Origin: Planktothrix rubescens CCAP 1459/22
GTDB lineage: Bacteria; Cyanobacteriota; Cyanobacteriia; Cyanobacteriales; Microcoleaceae
DNA length: 64,000 nucleotides
Direction: 5' to 3'
NCBI GenBank assembly: GCA_904830895.1
Contig: LR882958.1
Location: 3,488,001 to 3,552,000 of the forward strand
The notes beneath the pieces were generated by a model. It was not told the origin of the DNA and made no database searches. It saw only the letters and a program-made list of their open reading frames with translations. A program made the position numbers and the translations under genes. Shown here piece after piece: positions 16,633-26,136 of the stretch (its first letter is position 1; each line of letters opens with the position of its first letter).

Positions 16633-19056
16633 TTGATTCAAACAGAAACCTTAGAACTACTGGAATGGCAACGGTTATGTCGTCATTTATCCACCTTTAC
16701 GGCGACAAAACTGGCTGCTGTGGCGGCGCAGCATTTACACATTCCGACAACTCCCGCAGAAACTTTGCAATTATTAGCACAAACTCAAGAAACTTACAAA
16801 TTAGAACTGCGACAAAATGGTTTAAAATTTGAAGGAATTGAAGACATTAGTGTTTATTTAGAACGGGTAGAACGCCATGGAATGTTATCAGGAAATGAAC
16901 TATTAGCGATTGCCACAACCTTAGCAGGAGCGAGACAATTACGGCGAATTATTAATAACCATTCCGATATTCCTATTATAACAGAATTTGTCTCAGAATT
17001 AAGAACCTATCCCGAACTAGAGCAGGAAATTTATCACTGTATTGATGAACGGGGAGATGTTGCAGATCGAGCTAGTGTTAAATTAGGGGGAATTAGAGGA
17101 CAATTACGAAGTATTAGAGATCGGGTTTATGAGATTTTGCAACATATTATTCAACGCAAATCTAACGCCGTTCAAGAACAATTAATTACTCAAAGAAGCG
17201 ATCGCTTTGTAATTCCAGTTAAAGCATCTCAAAAAGATGTAATTCCTGGGATTGTTCATGATAGCTCAACAACGGGAGCGACCTTATATATTGAACCTAA
17301 AGCCACGATTGATCTTAATAATCAACTCCGACAAATTCAAAGGCTAGAAAAAGCCGAAGAAGATATTATTTTACAGGGATTAAGTGAACAAGTTGGGGCA
17401 GTTAAACCGGATTTAGAACGATTATTAATGATTGTAACTACTCTTGATTTAGCTGTTGCTAAAGCTCGTTATAGTCTGTGGTTAGAAGCAAATCCTCCCC
17501 GTTTTATTGATTTAGAATCATCAGAAGATTCAACCTTAAATTCCATCAATTTAAGACAACTCCGCCATCCTTTATTAGTTTGGCAACAACAACATGAACA
17601 GGGATTTCCCGTTGTTCCTATTGATGTTATAGTTAATCCTAAGATTAGAGTTGTAGCGATTACCGGGCCGAATACCGGAGGCAAAACCGTTACTTTAAAA
17701 ACTATTGGATTAGCGGCATTAATGGCAAAAGTTGGGTTATTTATTCCCGCTAGAGAACCCGTTGAAATACCTTGGTTTGATCAGGTTTTAGCTGATATTG
17801 GAGATGAACAATCCATTGAACAAAACCTCTCGACTTTCTCGGGTCATATTCGCAGAATTAGCCGAATCTTAGAAGCGATTAATCCTCAAACCGAAAACCG
17901 TTTTTCTAGTTTAATTTTACTAGATGAAGTGGGCGCAGGAACCGATCCCACCGAAGGAAGTGCCTTAGCGATCGCCTTATTACAATATCTAGCCGATCAT
18001 GCTTTATTAACTATAGCAACTACTCACTTTGGAGAACTGAAATCCTTAAAATATGAAGATGAAAGATTTGAAAATGCCTCCGTTGAATTCGACGAACAAT
18101 CCTTACAACCCACCTATAGATTATTATGGGGCATTCCAGGGCGTTCTAATGCCTTAACTATCGCCAAACGGTTAGGATTAAACCCAGAAATCATAGAAAA
18201 AGCGGCGGGTTATGTGGGGGAAAGTTCCGAGGAAGTTAACCAAGTAATTGCCGGGTTAGAAGCACAACGTCGTCAACAGGAAACCAAAGCTCAAGCCGCA
18301 GGTCAATTATTAAAAGATACGGAACGTTTGCATCAGGAATTAGCTCAAAAATCAGCAAACTTAAAAGAACGAGAACGGGAGTTAAAACAAATTCAAGAAA
18401 AGGCAATTCAAGAAACATTAATTCAAGCTAAATCTGAAATTGCCAAAGTAATTCATCGCTTACAACAGGGGACACCAACGGGTCAAGATACCAGCCAAGC
18501 AACGGAAGCTTTAAACCAAATTGCCGGGCAGTATTTACCCTCTAAAAAAACTACCCCAAAACTACCCCCAGAATTTAAACCCAAGGTGGGAGATCGGATT
18601 AGAATACCCCGTTTTGGTCAAACCGCAGAAGTCTTAAGTGAACCCACTCCAGAAGGTCAAATTACCGTCCGATTTGGGATGATGAAAATGACCGTTAGTT
18701 TAGGAGAAATTGAATCCTTAGATGGTTTAAAACCTGTTATTCCTAAAGCTAAAGAACATAAAAAAGAACCCATTCCCGCAAAAGAAACCAAACCAGAAAG
18801 ACCGATTGTTAGAACTTCTAACAATACCATTGATCTAAGGGGAAAACGTACCTCGGAAGCAGAAAGTGAACTAGATCGAATGTTAGGTCAAATTCATGAT
18901 TTTGGAGCAATTTGGATTATTCATGGTAAGGGAACAGGACAACTTAGAAAAGGAGTTCATGAATTTTTGACAACCCATCCTTTAGTCGAACGATTTGAAT
19001 TAGCACCGCCTAATGATGGCGGAATTGGTGTTACAATTGCTTATTTAAGGAATTAG
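16633..19056 (+). CDS. mutS2: Endonuclease MutS2 / ribosome-rescue Smr ATPase
   Basis: 807 residues from a TTG codon that directly follows TTGAGG; no better ATG lies before the conserved ETLELLEWQRLCRHL start. Order: MutS-like core/lever, ABC-type ATPase with Walker A ITGPNTGGKTVTLKT and Walker B LILLDEVGAGTDPTEGSAL, a long coiled coil (about 520-610), a KOW-like segment, then a C-terminal Smr domain (IDLRGKRTSEAESELD, IIHGKGTGQLRKGV). MutS2 proteins suppress recombination or split collided ribosomes, depending on species. The Smr DLR and HGKGTG motifs are present. Confidence 0.94.
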   Translation: MIQTETLELLEWQRLCRHLSTFTATKLAAVAAQHLHIPTTPAETLQLLAQTQETYKLELRQNGLKFEGIEDISVYLERVERHGMLSGNELLAIATTLAGARQLRRIINNHSDIPIITEFVSELRTYPELEQEIYHCIDERGDVADRASVKLGGIRGQLRSIRDRVYEILQHIIQRKSNAVQEQLITQRSDRFVIPVKASQKDVIPGIVHDSSTTGATLYIEPKATIDLNNQLRQIQRLEKAEEDIILQGLSEQVGAVKPDLERLLMIVTTLDLAVAKARYSLWLEANPPRFIDLESSEDSTLNSINLRQLRHPLLVWQQQHEQGFPVVPIDVIVNPKIRVVAITGPNTGGKTVTLKTIGLAALMAKVGLFIPAREPVEIPWFDQVLADIGDEQSIEQNLSTFSGHIRRISRILEAINPQTENRFSSLILLDEVGAGTDPTEGSALAIALLQYLADHALLTIATTHFGELKSLKYEDERFENASVEFDEQSLQPTYRLLWGIPGRSNALTIAKRLGLNPEIIEKAAGYVGESSEEVNQVIAGLEAQRRQQETKAQAAGQLLKDTERLHQELAQKSANLKERERELKQIQEKAIQETLIQAKSEIAKVIHRLQQGTPTGQDTSQATEALNQIAGQYLPSKKTTPKLPPEFKPKVGDRIRIPRFGQTAEVLSEPTPEGQITVRFGMMKMTVSLGEIESLDGLKPVIPKAKEHKKEPIPAKETKPERPIVRTSNNTIDLRGKRTSEAESELDRMLGQIHDFGAIWIIHGKGTGQLRKGVHEFLTTHPLVERFELAPPNDGGIGVTIAYLRN

Positions 19057-19062
19057 CTCAAA

Positions 19063-19082
19063 GTCCCCTTTTTTAAGGGGGA
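19063..19082 (+). terminator. Hairpin after mutS2
   Basis: TCCCCTTTTTTAAGGGGGA forms a short stem closed by TCCCCTT/AAGGGGA, 7 bases after the mutS2 stop. It belongs to the frequent CCCCTTTTTAAGGGG repeat type of this genome and may serve as a weak terminator. The next gene begins about 40 bases further on. Confidence 0.4.
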
Positions 19083-19122
19083 TTTAGGGGGATCTTCTCG
19101 GATATAATAAGTGGTCTTGAAA

Positions 19123-19680
19123 ATGCTGAATTCAAATTCTATTAATGATCAAAAATCCAATCCAAATAGATATGATTTAGAACCGGAACCCAAACCCGAA
19201 CAAAGGGGAAAAATCACGGTTCAACTTCAGGTATTATTACTGGCAATTGAAGCTTTAATTGGTATTCCTTTAGAAACAATTTTACAGGTAGGAAATCTGT
19301 TAAAATTAGAGCCTAATGTTCCCGACCGAATTGAATTATTGCAAAAAAAATCAGAAGAAAATCCCTTATCCCTTGAAGAAATGCGATCGCTCGTGCCAAT
19401 TATTTGTTATATTGCTCAACAGGATCAAATTTTAATTCGTCGAGCTTTGGGTTTAGTGGAACAAATGGCACAGCAAAAAAACGATTTTCGTCAAGTCACC
19501 TTGCTGCGGGAATATTTGGATACATTTAACGAAAGTTATCAACAGTCGATGACCCGACATCCTCAAACCCCCCTAGACCTTGACACCCTAGCGATTAAAT
19601 TACTAATTGACTTATTATTTTATAGTAAACCCAATAGCCATCAACAATTATGGTTAACATTAATTGATTCTCCATTCTAA
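19123..19680 (+). CDS. DUF3038-like cyanobacterial protein
   Basis: 185 residues from the ATG at 19123; a GTG at 19111 in frame would add four residues. A polar N-terminus is followed by helical sequence (VQLQVLLLAIEALIGIPLETILQVG). The composition and the position directly before a DUF4335 gene, a pairing I recall from cyanobacteria, suggest DUF3038. No catalytic motif, signal or membrane segment is seen. Function unknown. Confidence 0.55.
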   Translation: MLNSNSINDQKSNPNRYDLEPEPKPEQRGKITVQLQVLLLAIEALIGIPLETILQVGNLLKLEPNVPDRIELLQKKSEENPLSLEEMRSLVPIICYIAQQDQILIRRALGLVEQMAQQKNDFRQVTLLREYLDTFNESYQQSMTRHPQTPLDLDTLAIKLLIDLLFYSKPNSHQQLWLTLIDSPF

Positions 19681-19704
19681 TCTATCATTAACGATCAACT
19701 TATT

Positions 19705-21174
19705 ATGATGATTATTCGACGCTATACTCCCCCAACTTGTACCTTAGAAGTCCAGGCGAAACGTCCTTTTATATCTCGCCTGAAACAACAACCTATTTTA
19801 AAACAGTTTAAATTTAAACTTTGCTTTGATGATCCCCGTTTACCCGATGCCGATCATATTACCATTGAAGGCGATCGCAATCAACTAGAAACCCTCTCTC
19901 AAGTCATTAAAAATTATATTCAAAATCTGCTTAATTTTGCCCAAATATCAACCCGTGAACCCGCAACAGTTTCCCTAAAATCTTCCACTGAAAACACCCC
20001 ATCATTTGTTATTTTTGACGAAACTAACTCAGAAATTAAAATCAAACCCGATGGCTTATTATACCATGATTTATTCCTAGGAAACTTATCTAAAAACTCT
20101 ACTAACTTATTTATTCATCTCAGCGTTTTACAACTATTTGACCTCTCGGCTGCTTTAGAAGAATATATAACAGAATCCGAAAATTTATCCAATCTAAAAT
20201 CCCTAGAAAAAACCACCCCCGAATGGTTAAAAACAATTTTATTTATTATTATTTCTATTGGCTGTTTAACTGGGACAATTAAACTAATAAATCTCTATCG
20301 ACAACCCCAAAATCAAACCGCCACCAAACCCTCAGAAACCATTAAAATTCCGCCCCCAAATCTGGTTCCCTTACCCCCGCCACCCAAGTTAGCACCGCTT
20401 CCCGTCCCCTCTGCACCCCCTGTTCAGATTAAAGTCGCTCCCAATTTACCCCCCGTCAATACCGCCCCCCTTCCCATTCCCGCCCCTCTCTTTCCCAACC
20501 CGGCAACCCCCCAGGCCATACCCGACCTGCAACCCGGCTCAGGGGAGTTCATGATTATTCCCCAGGACTCAGGGATAAACGATGGGTCTGTACCCCCCGC
20601 ACCGCCGCCCTTAACCGCCACCGTACCCCCGCCCCCACCTCGCCTAGCCGTGGCTCCCACCCAAGCGCTGCCCCCATCTCCGCCCGTAATTTTTGCACCC
20701 CAAACTATTGAATTACCAACCTTAAAAAATGCGGCTCCTCCGGTTATTTTAAACGTACCTTCTGCGGAAAATTCTTCAAATTCTTCGCCAGAAAATTCCG
20801 ACCCAGATGAACCGAATTATTTGGCTCAACTGGATAAACGCCCCCCAACAATTGCCGCCACTCGTCAACAGGATACCACCCTATTTGATCAAATTCCTCA
20901 AGTTAGTGAAGTCAGAAACTATTTTCAAAAAATATGGTATCCTCCTAAAAATTTACAACGCACCTTACAATATAGTTTAAAACTCAATTCTGATGGTTCT
21001 TTACTGAGTATTGTCCCTGTGGGTCAACCTGCGGTTAATCGTCAAAAACAACTGGATTTTCCAGAAATTGGGAAACCTTTTGTTTCTCCCTTGGCGTCAG
21101 GAAAAACCCCTAAAATTCGTGTAATTTTGCAACCGGATGGGAGTGTTCAAGCGTTTTTAGAATCGTTGAATTAG
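19705..21174 (+). CDS. DUF4335 membrane protein with long proline-rich linker
   Basis: 489 residues. The N-terminal DUF4335 starts IIRRYTPPTCTLEVQAKRPF and spans about 1-165. One transmembrane helix follows (TILFIIISIGCLTGTIKLI). Then about 130 residues are very rich in proline (PPPPKLAPLPVPSAPP type), and a C-terminal ~110-residue domain contains YFQKIWYPPKNLQRTLQYSL, which resembles TonB-type C-terminal folds. I infer an inner-membrane protein that reaches across the periplasm through the proline-rich linker. It begins 24 bases after the DUF3038-like gene, so an operon is likely. Confidence 0.7.
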   Translation: MMIIRRYTPPTCTLEVQAKRPFISRLKQQPILKQFKFKLCFDDPRLPDADHITIEGDRNQLETLSQVIKNYIQNLLNFAQISTREPATVSLKSSTENTPSFVIFDETNSEIKIKPDGLLYHDLFLGNLSKNSTNLFIHLSVLQLFDLSAALEEYITESENLSNLKSLEKTTPEWLKTILFIIISIGCLTGTIKLINLYRQPQNQTATKPSETIKIPPPNLVPLPPPPKLAPLPVPSAPPVQIKVAPNLPPVNTAPLPIPAPLFPNPATPQAIPDLQPGSGEFMIIPQDSGINDGSVPPAPPPLTATVPPPPPRLAVAPTQALPPSPPVIFAPQTIELPTLKNAAPPVILNVPSAENSSNSSPENSDPDEPNYLAQLDKRPPTIAATRQQDTTLFDQIPQVSEVRNYFQKIWYPPKNLQRTLQYSLKLNSDGSLLSIVPVGQPAVNRQKQLDFPEIGKPFVSPLASGKTPKIRVILQPDGSVQAFLESLN

Positions 21175-21179
21175 GGTTT

Positions 21180-21632
21180 TTATAGCGGTGTTTCCCAAAA
21201 TTTCCCCGTTAATAAAGTGTCTACATCCTGGGAAAATGGACAAATATTAGGAAATTCGGCATCATATTCAATTTGCATATTTCCCAAAGATTCCTGATAA
21301 CAATTGAAATAAATTTCCCGTAAATAGTTTCGTAAACTCGGTGAATCTGCAAGAATATGTCTTAAATTGGATTGAGTTCTATTAATTGTGACTTCCCACC
21401 CTCGGTAACAATCTGGTAAAAGTACATAATTCCGTTTTAAAGCGTCTTCAAACAACGTCGTTAACCGACTTTCTAATTCCCGTTTATCCCGCTTCCCCAA
21501 AGATTCGATCTCCTCAATTAAATTGTCCCAATCTAAATTTTCAATATTTCGAGATTTTAACTGATTAATCGTATCTGCAATCCAGAGTGCAAAATCAATA
21601 TCATAAAGTGTTTTTAACGAAGTTTTGGTCAT
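21180..21632 (-). CDS. DUF29 family protein
   Basis: 150 residues. Typical DUF29 features are the opening TLYDIDFALWIADTINQLKS, then LDWDNLIEEIESLGKRDKRELESRL, the central WEVTINRTQSNLRHIL, and a C-terminal FPNICPFSQDVDTLL block. The family is abundant in cyanobacteria and of unknown function. It is convergent with the DUF4335 gene, 6 bases from its stop. A broken relative lies at 54.1-54.3 kb. Confidence 0.85.
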   Translation of the reverse strand: MTKTSLKTLYDIDFALWIADTINQLKSRNIENLDWDNLIEEIESLGKRDKRELESRLTTLFEDALKRNYVLLPDCYRGWEVTINRTQSNLRHILADSPSLRNYLREIYFNCYQESLGNMQIEYDAEFPNICPFSQDVDTLLTGKFWETPL

Positions 21633-21964
21633 GATTATAACTTACATCTTGATCAGGATTTTATTTTAACGTAGTTGAAAAGCGATCGCCCCTGGATTTT
21701 CTTGTTGCTAGGTTCTACCTAGCAATACTCTAATCAGGCTCCGCCTGCTGTTCATCGGAGGCAGAGCCTCCTGAACAGGATTCCCTGGTAGAACCAGGGA
21801 ACCAGGGGAATAATTTATTTTAGATGAACCTAGATCGAGTATAATTTAAGGTTTTTATTGTTGAAAGCTACAGATTAGCGGTTAGGATTGGATATCACTA
21901 TCAGATTTTTTTTGCTAATATAATAGTTTGTGATTAAAAACAGTTCATACTGCGGAGTTGAAGC
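21633..21964. repeat. Intergenic region with nested inverted repeats
   Basis: Around 21705-21810 there is a set of inverted repeats. TTGCTAGG and CCTAGCAA pair around GTTCTA. GGCTCCGCCTGC faces GGAGGCAGAGCCTCC. TTCCCTGGT faces ACCAGGGAA. These GC-rich hairpins form a compact folded block typical of dispersed cyanobacterial repeats. No open frame is evident. The promoter of the downstream mtnD gene should lie in the last ~100 bases. Confidence 0.5.
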
Positions 21965-22537
21965 ATGGCAATTTTACAGTTAGAAGATGGGACAATTTAC
22001 ACCGAATTAGATGAAATTCAGCGAGAATTAGCCAGTCTGAATATTCATTTAAACCATTGGTCTGTGGGTACAGATCCAGAATTGATTAAATTGTTGAATC
22101 AACCTGCATTAAACGATAACGAAAAAGCAGAAGTTCTGCAAGGACTAGATCAATATTTTGAAGAATTAAAACAAACCGCAGGTTATCAATCTCGTGATTT
22201 AATTGTGCTTAACCCCGATACCCCCAACCTAGAAACATTATTAGCAAAATTTGAACAGTGTCATATTCATGCTGATAATGAAGTTCGTTATATTATTGAT
22301 GGAGAAGGAGTATTTGGCTTTATCCGTCCCGATGGAAGTCAAGTGGAATTAACCGTTGAAGCCCAAGAATATATTAATGTTCCTGCTCATACAGAACATT
22401 GGTTTTATTTAACAGAAACTCGACGAATTAAAGCGATTCGTTATTTCACCACAACCGAAGGTTGGACTCCTGAATATACGGATACTGAAATTAGAATTTT
22501 TTCCAAAAGACCGAAAAAAGCGTTAGCTTTGAATTAA
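21965..22537 (+). CDS. mtnD: Acireductone dioxygenase
   Basis: 190 residues, a cupin of the ARD family. It oxidises the acireductone intermediate of methionine salvage to 2-keto-4-methylthiobutyrate and formate when Fe-bound. The metal site appears as HIHADNEVRYIIDGEG (two His and Glu) and PAHTEHWF (third His), all intact. It sits upstream of mtnW and mtnB on the same strand but is separated from them by an ISAs1 insertion. Confidence 0.9.
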   Translation: MAILQLEDGTIYTELDEIQRELASLNIHLNHWSVGTDPELIKLLNQPALNDNEKAEVLQGLDQYFEELKQTAGYQSRDLIVLNPDTPNLETLLAKFEQCHIHADNEVRYIIDGEGVFGFIRPDGSQVELTVEAQEYINVPAHTEHWFYLTETRRIKAIRYFTTTEGWTPEYTDTEIRIFSKRPKKALALN

Positions 22538-22554
22538 TTGTTAATGCTTTTATA

Positions 22555-22605
22555 ACACACTAGATCCCCCCTAACCCCCCTTAAAAAGGGGGGAACCGGA
22601 TTAGG
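22555..22605. repeat. CCCCCTTAAAAAGGGGG hairpin repeat
   Basis: ACCCCCCTTAAAAAGGGGGG, shortly after the mtnD stop, folds into a strong stem-loop with an AAAA loop, and could terminate mtnD transcription. The same unit appears again at about 24.09 kb on the far side of the inserted element, and related versions recur through the window. Confidence 0.6.
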
Positions 22606-22646
22606 ATTCTCCTGGCTTAATGGGGTCATAGTCTGAAGATTGATCC

Positions 22647-24089
22647 CCCCTAACCCCAGGGCTGTTTCATGTTTGAAAATTATAGCCTACTTTTGGGTCA
22701 TAATTCTCAAACATGATAGCTATTTTCCGAATAATTAATATTTCATATAATTGCTATATTAATATTAATTATAGGAGGTATTATCTAAGCAGCATAAATA
22801 TTCTTATTCCCTATGGAGTAAGACTTACATTCCCGATTTTTATCTATTTTTCCTAAATTAATTGCTCTATTTTTTCATTTTTAACCTTCGGATTAAGAGA
22901 TAGCCACTAATTTCTCCCAATGATTTCCTAACCACCTTCTTCCCTCTGTTATTGACAAAAATCCTAAACCTCTGAAAATATTCAATCCTAGGGTGTTGAG
23001 CAGTGCCCAATTAGTCGCGGCTTGTACTTGATGAATTTTCATACTATCCTCTTTAAATAACACATCTTTTACCCAATGAACTTGATTCTCAATCCCCCAA
23101 TGCCCTTTAATTTTTTTGGAAAAAAAATCCGCCTTTTCCCAGATACTACTTATATAATAAACCGTTTCTCTATAAGGCTTTTTTCCTCTGTATCCCCACC
23201 TTTCTACCTGAATTATACTTTGAATATGTTCCCAAGGGCTTTCAATTTTTATCGAATTTTTAAACACTGATACCCGACGAGTTATTTCTCGTCCATGACC
23301 CCTCTCTTTTTGAGTATCTATACTTTCAGCTTTCGTCGTTTTTGTAATTTTTTCAATTTGATTATACAGTTTGATTTGATTCTTTTTAACCGCGATTAAA
23401 TAATCGTTTTCACTCTCGATAATCTTTCGGACTGTGGTGACATTACAATGTAACGCATCCGCAGTTATTAACTTTCCTTTTAGACCACATTCTTCTATTA
23501 TCCCTTGGGCTACAGCTTGTTCTGAACCGGTTTTACTCTCGAACTTTTCCGTCGCTAATACTAATCCGGTTTCTTGACTAAATAGAGATACCATTATTAC
23601 CATGTTTTGCTGCTGATTGCCTGGGTCTTTTACCGTACTTCTTAAACTTTTTCCATCTATTGCTAATCCCTCTATTCCCTTTAATTTAGGAGAATTCTCT
23701 CTTGACCATTCTTTTACTATTTTGCTTAAATCCTTCTCGTCTACTCCTCTCATCACCCTCCTTATTGTTGAATAAGATGGCATTCCTTGGCTATAGATAT
23801 TGAATGTTCTTTTCAGGATAACTTCGTTGGCTTTGACAAAATATTCCATCTCTCGATATCCTTGATGCCCTGACATCACCCCTAAAACTACTACTAATAG
23901 CACTTCCCATAAACTATACCTTTTTCCCTGATTTTTTCGGAAATCCTTGACTTCTTTTAAATTTTCTATTAAACTTGTTAGCATCTTTATTTTAGAAAAA
24001 AATGGTGATCGCTCTCCATTTTATCAGGTGGCGATCGCTCTTTCTTTACTCTTTTTCACCTGACTTTGAAACAGCCCTGCCCCTAACCC
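22647..24089 (-). mobile_element. ISAs1-family insertion sequence with 10-bp target duplication
   Basis: The inverted ends are CAGGGCTGTTTCA starting at 22657 and TGAAACAGCCCTG ending at 24079, giving a 1423-bp element. CCCCTAACCC flanks both sides (22647-22656 and 24080-24089), an exact 10-bp target duplication. It carries one intact transposase gene on the minus strand. The exact duplication and intact gene indicate a recent insertion into a CCCCCTAACCCCCC repeat between mtnD and mtnW. Confidence 0.9.
22893..23984 (-). CDS. ISAs1-family transposase
   Basis: 363 residues, the expected length, with a DDE layout. The first Asp lies in GLAIDGKSLRST, the second in KLITADALHCNVTT, and the Glu in HWGIENQVHWVKDVLFKEDSM. 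The DUF4338/H-repeat-associated N-terminus is present (FRKNQGKRYSLWEVLLVVVLGVMSGHQGYREM). No frameshift or stop is seen, so the enzyme should be active. Only about 70-80 bases separate the start codon from the right end of the element. Confidence 0.93.
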   Translation of the reverse strand: MLTSLIENLKEVKDFRKNQGKRYSLWEVLLVVVLGVMSGHQGYREMEYFVKANEVILKRTFNIYSQGMPSYSTIRRVMRGVDEKDLSKIVKEWSRENSPKLKGIEGLAIDGKSLRSTVKDPGNQQQNMVIMVSLFSQETGLVLATEKFESKTGSEQAVAQGIIEECGLKGKLITADALHCNVTTVRKIIESENDYLIAVKKNQIKLYNQIEKITKTTKAESIDTQKERGHGREITRRVSVFKNSIKIESPWEHIQSIIQVERWGYRGKKPYRETVYYISSIWEKADFFSKKIKGHWGIENQVHWVKDVLFKEDSMKIHQVQAATNWALLNTLGLNIFRGLGFLSITEGRRWLGNHWEKLVAIS

Positions 24090-24215
24090 CCCTTAAAAAG
24101 GGGGGAACTAGAGTCAATATTTCCCTGATTTATGAGTAAACCTAATTCAAAGTCACGCTTTACCCCTCGTCCACGGGGGGCAGGGGGGCGGGGGATTTAG
24201 GGGGATCAAATCCAG
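24090..24215. repeat. GC-rich hairpin repeats upstream of mtnW
   Basis: It holds the second half of the repeat split by the ISAs1 element (CCCCCCTTAAAAAGGGGGG), followed by CCCCTCGTCCACGGGGGGC and GGGGGATTTAGGGGGATC. All are stem-loop units. There is no coding sequence, and these lie in the presumed promoter or leader region of mtnW. Confidence 0.5.
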
Positions 24216-24263
24216 GTTAATTGAGTTTTAATCCTTAATAAAAATTACTAGAATAAAAAAACC

Positions 24264-25424
24264 ATGACCATTGAAGTAGATTATCGTTTTCCTCCTAATA
24301 TTGATCCGTTGCGTCAGGCGAAAGTAATTGCTATCGGACAAACCGCCGGAACTTGGGACGAAAGATTTAGCCATCGTGAGGATAATTTGCGATCGCATTT
24401 AGCCGAAGTTGTTAATATAAAAACCGACGAACAATGTGATAGTATTGCCACGGTTAGATTTCCAGAAATTAACGTTGAAAACGATATTGCCAGTTTACTA
24501 ACGATGATTTTTGGCAAATATTCAATGGCTGGAGTCGGTAAAATAGTTGCGGTTAGATTAGATAAAAATTATGGTCGTTTTGCAAAATTTGGGATATCAG
24601 GAATTCGCCAACAATTACAAGTTTTTGATCGTCCTTTAATTATGGCAATATTTAAACCAGCTTTAGGATTATCAGCCCAGGATCATGCTACAATTTTACA
24701 AGAAGTGGCAACGGCCGGATTAGATATTATTAAAGATGATGAAATTATGGGGGATTTAAACACCGCCCCAACCCTAGAAAGATTAAGAGCTTGTCGTCCG
24801 ATTTTAGACCAAATTAAACAAGAAACCGGGCGCACGGTTTTGTATGCTATTAATGTTACTGGAAACGCCCAAACCCTATTAGAAAAAGCCCGAATACTGG
24901 TGAAAGAAGGGGCAAATGCCCTATTATTAAACGTTCTCACCTACGGTTTTTCGGTCTTAGAAGCCCTAGCCGCCGATCCAGAATTGAATGTTCCAATTTT
25001 CGCCCATCCTGCCTTGGCGGGGGCGTTATGTGCGTCTGGTGATACGGGTTTTTCCTATTCCGTGATTTTGGGAACCTTAATGGCCCATGCCGGGGCGGAT
25101 GCGGTCTTATATCCCGCCCACTATGGCAGTTTACCCTTTGATCCGGTTGAGGAAAAACGGATTTGTGAGCAGTTGCGATCGCGGAATGTTTTCCCCGTAC
25201 CTTCGGCTGGAATTCACCCCGGAATTGTCCCCAAAGCCCTATCCGACTATGGAAATGATGTAATTCTGAATGCCGGGACGGGGATTATGGAGCATCCAAA
25301 CGGCCCAGGAGCGGGGGTTAATGCCTTCTTCCAAGCCCTTGACTGGTATCAACGGGGTCTACCCTTTGATGTGAACGAAATGCCCCCTGGCGCTCTTAAA
25401 CAGGCGATGGAAAAATGGGGATAA
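24264..25424 (+). CDS. mtnW: RuBisCO-like protein, 2,3-diketo-5-methylthiopentyl-1-phosphate enolase
   Basis: 386 residues of the form IV RuBisCO large-subunit family. Such proteins do not fix CO2 but act as an enolase in methionine salvage. Evidence: IFKPALGLSAQDHATIL (active-site loop), GLDIIKDDEIMGD in place of the RuBisCO KDDE metal-binding segment, and TGNAQTLLEKA. Its place beside mtnB and mtnD supports the pathway. Orthologues with this function are known in Bacillus and Microcystis. Confidence 0.88.
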   Translation: MTIEVDYRFPPNIDPLRQAKVIAIGQTAGTWDERFSHREDNLRSHLAEVVNIKTDEQCDSIATVRFPEINVENDIASLLTMIFGKYSMAGVGKIVAVRLDKNYGRFAKFGISGIRQQLQVFDRPLIMAIFKPALGLSAQDHATILQEVATAGLDIIKDDEIMGDLNTAPTLERLRACRPILDQIKQETGRTVLYAINVTGNAQTLLEKARILVKEGANALLLNVLTYGFSVLEALAADPELNVPIFAHPALAGALCASGDTGFSYSVILGTLMAHAGADAVLYPAHYGSLPFDPVEEKRICEQLRSRNVFPVPSAGIHPGIVPKALSDYGNDVILNAGTGIMEHPNGPGAGVNAFFQALDWYQRGLPFDVNEMPPGALKQAMEKWG

Positions 25425-25466
25425 ACAACCAATTCGTAATTCGTAATTCATAATTCGTAATTGATC

Positions 25467-26096
25467 ATGAACACTGATCCCCGTCAATCTTTAATTCATG
25501 CGTCTCGCCAATTTCATCAACTGGGTTGGATGGCAGGGACGGCTGGAAATCTTTCGGCTAAAATGCCCGATAATAGTTTTTGGATTACTGCTAGTAGCAA
25601 ACAAAAAGGCAAATTAGTCCTAGAGGATTTTGTGAGAATGTCCCTAACTGGAGAGATATTAGAAAACCCTTCTCCTAACAATAAACCCTCGGCAGAAACC
25701 AGTATTCATCAAGCAATATATTCTTTGTTTCCCGATGCAAATGCCTGTTATCATGTTCATTCAGTTGAAGCCAAATTGGTCTCAAACTTTATTGCTCATG
25801 AACAACTGCCTTTACCGCCCATTGAAATGTTAAAAGGGTTAGGAATTTGGCAAGAAAATCCTAAAGTCTATATGCCTGTTTTTGAGAACTATTTAGAAGT
25901 ACCTCGAATTGCTGAAGATATTATTCAACGGTTTAAAACTATGACTCCTGATGTTCCGGCGTTGTTAATTAGAAATCATGGGGTAACGGTTTGGGCAACT
26001 TCTCCAGAAGCCGCAGAAAACCATATTGAATTAGTAGAATATATTTTCCGCTATATTGTGGCGGCTCGTCAAGCGGGATTGAATTTTCAACATTAA
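25467..26096 (+). CDS. mtnB: Methylthioribulose-1-phosphate dehydratase
   Basis: 209 residues from the ATG at 25467; a TTG two codons earlier is also in frame. It is a class II aldolase-like zinc enzyme that dehydrates 5-methylthioribulose-1-phosphate. Signature parts are GWMAGTAGNLSAKMPDNSFWITASSKQKG, HQAIYSLFPDANACYHVHSVEA (metal histidines), and NHGVTVWATSPEAAENH (third histidine). The intergenic DNA before it contains tandem TAATTCG units that overlap the ribosome-binding region, which is unusual. It follows mtnW by about 40 bases. Confidence 0.9.
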   Translation: MNTDPRQSLIHASRQFHQLGWMAGTAGNLSAKMPDNSFWITASSKQKGKLVLEDFVRMSLTGEILENPSPNNKPSAETSIHQAIYSLFPDANACYHVHSVEAKLVSNFIAHEQLPLPPIEMLKGLGIWQENPKVYMPVFENYLEVPRIAEDIIQRFKTMTPDVPALLIRNHGVTVWATSPEAAENHIELVEYIFRYIVAARQAGLNFQH

Positions 26097-26136
26097 TAGA
26101 GTTTGGGCGAGAAGACCTCGCCCCTAAAGTTACAGA

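Noticed and set aside
20424-20660. Gly-rich minus-strand frame
   Set aside because: Complement of the proline-rich linker of the DUF4335 protein; composition artefact.
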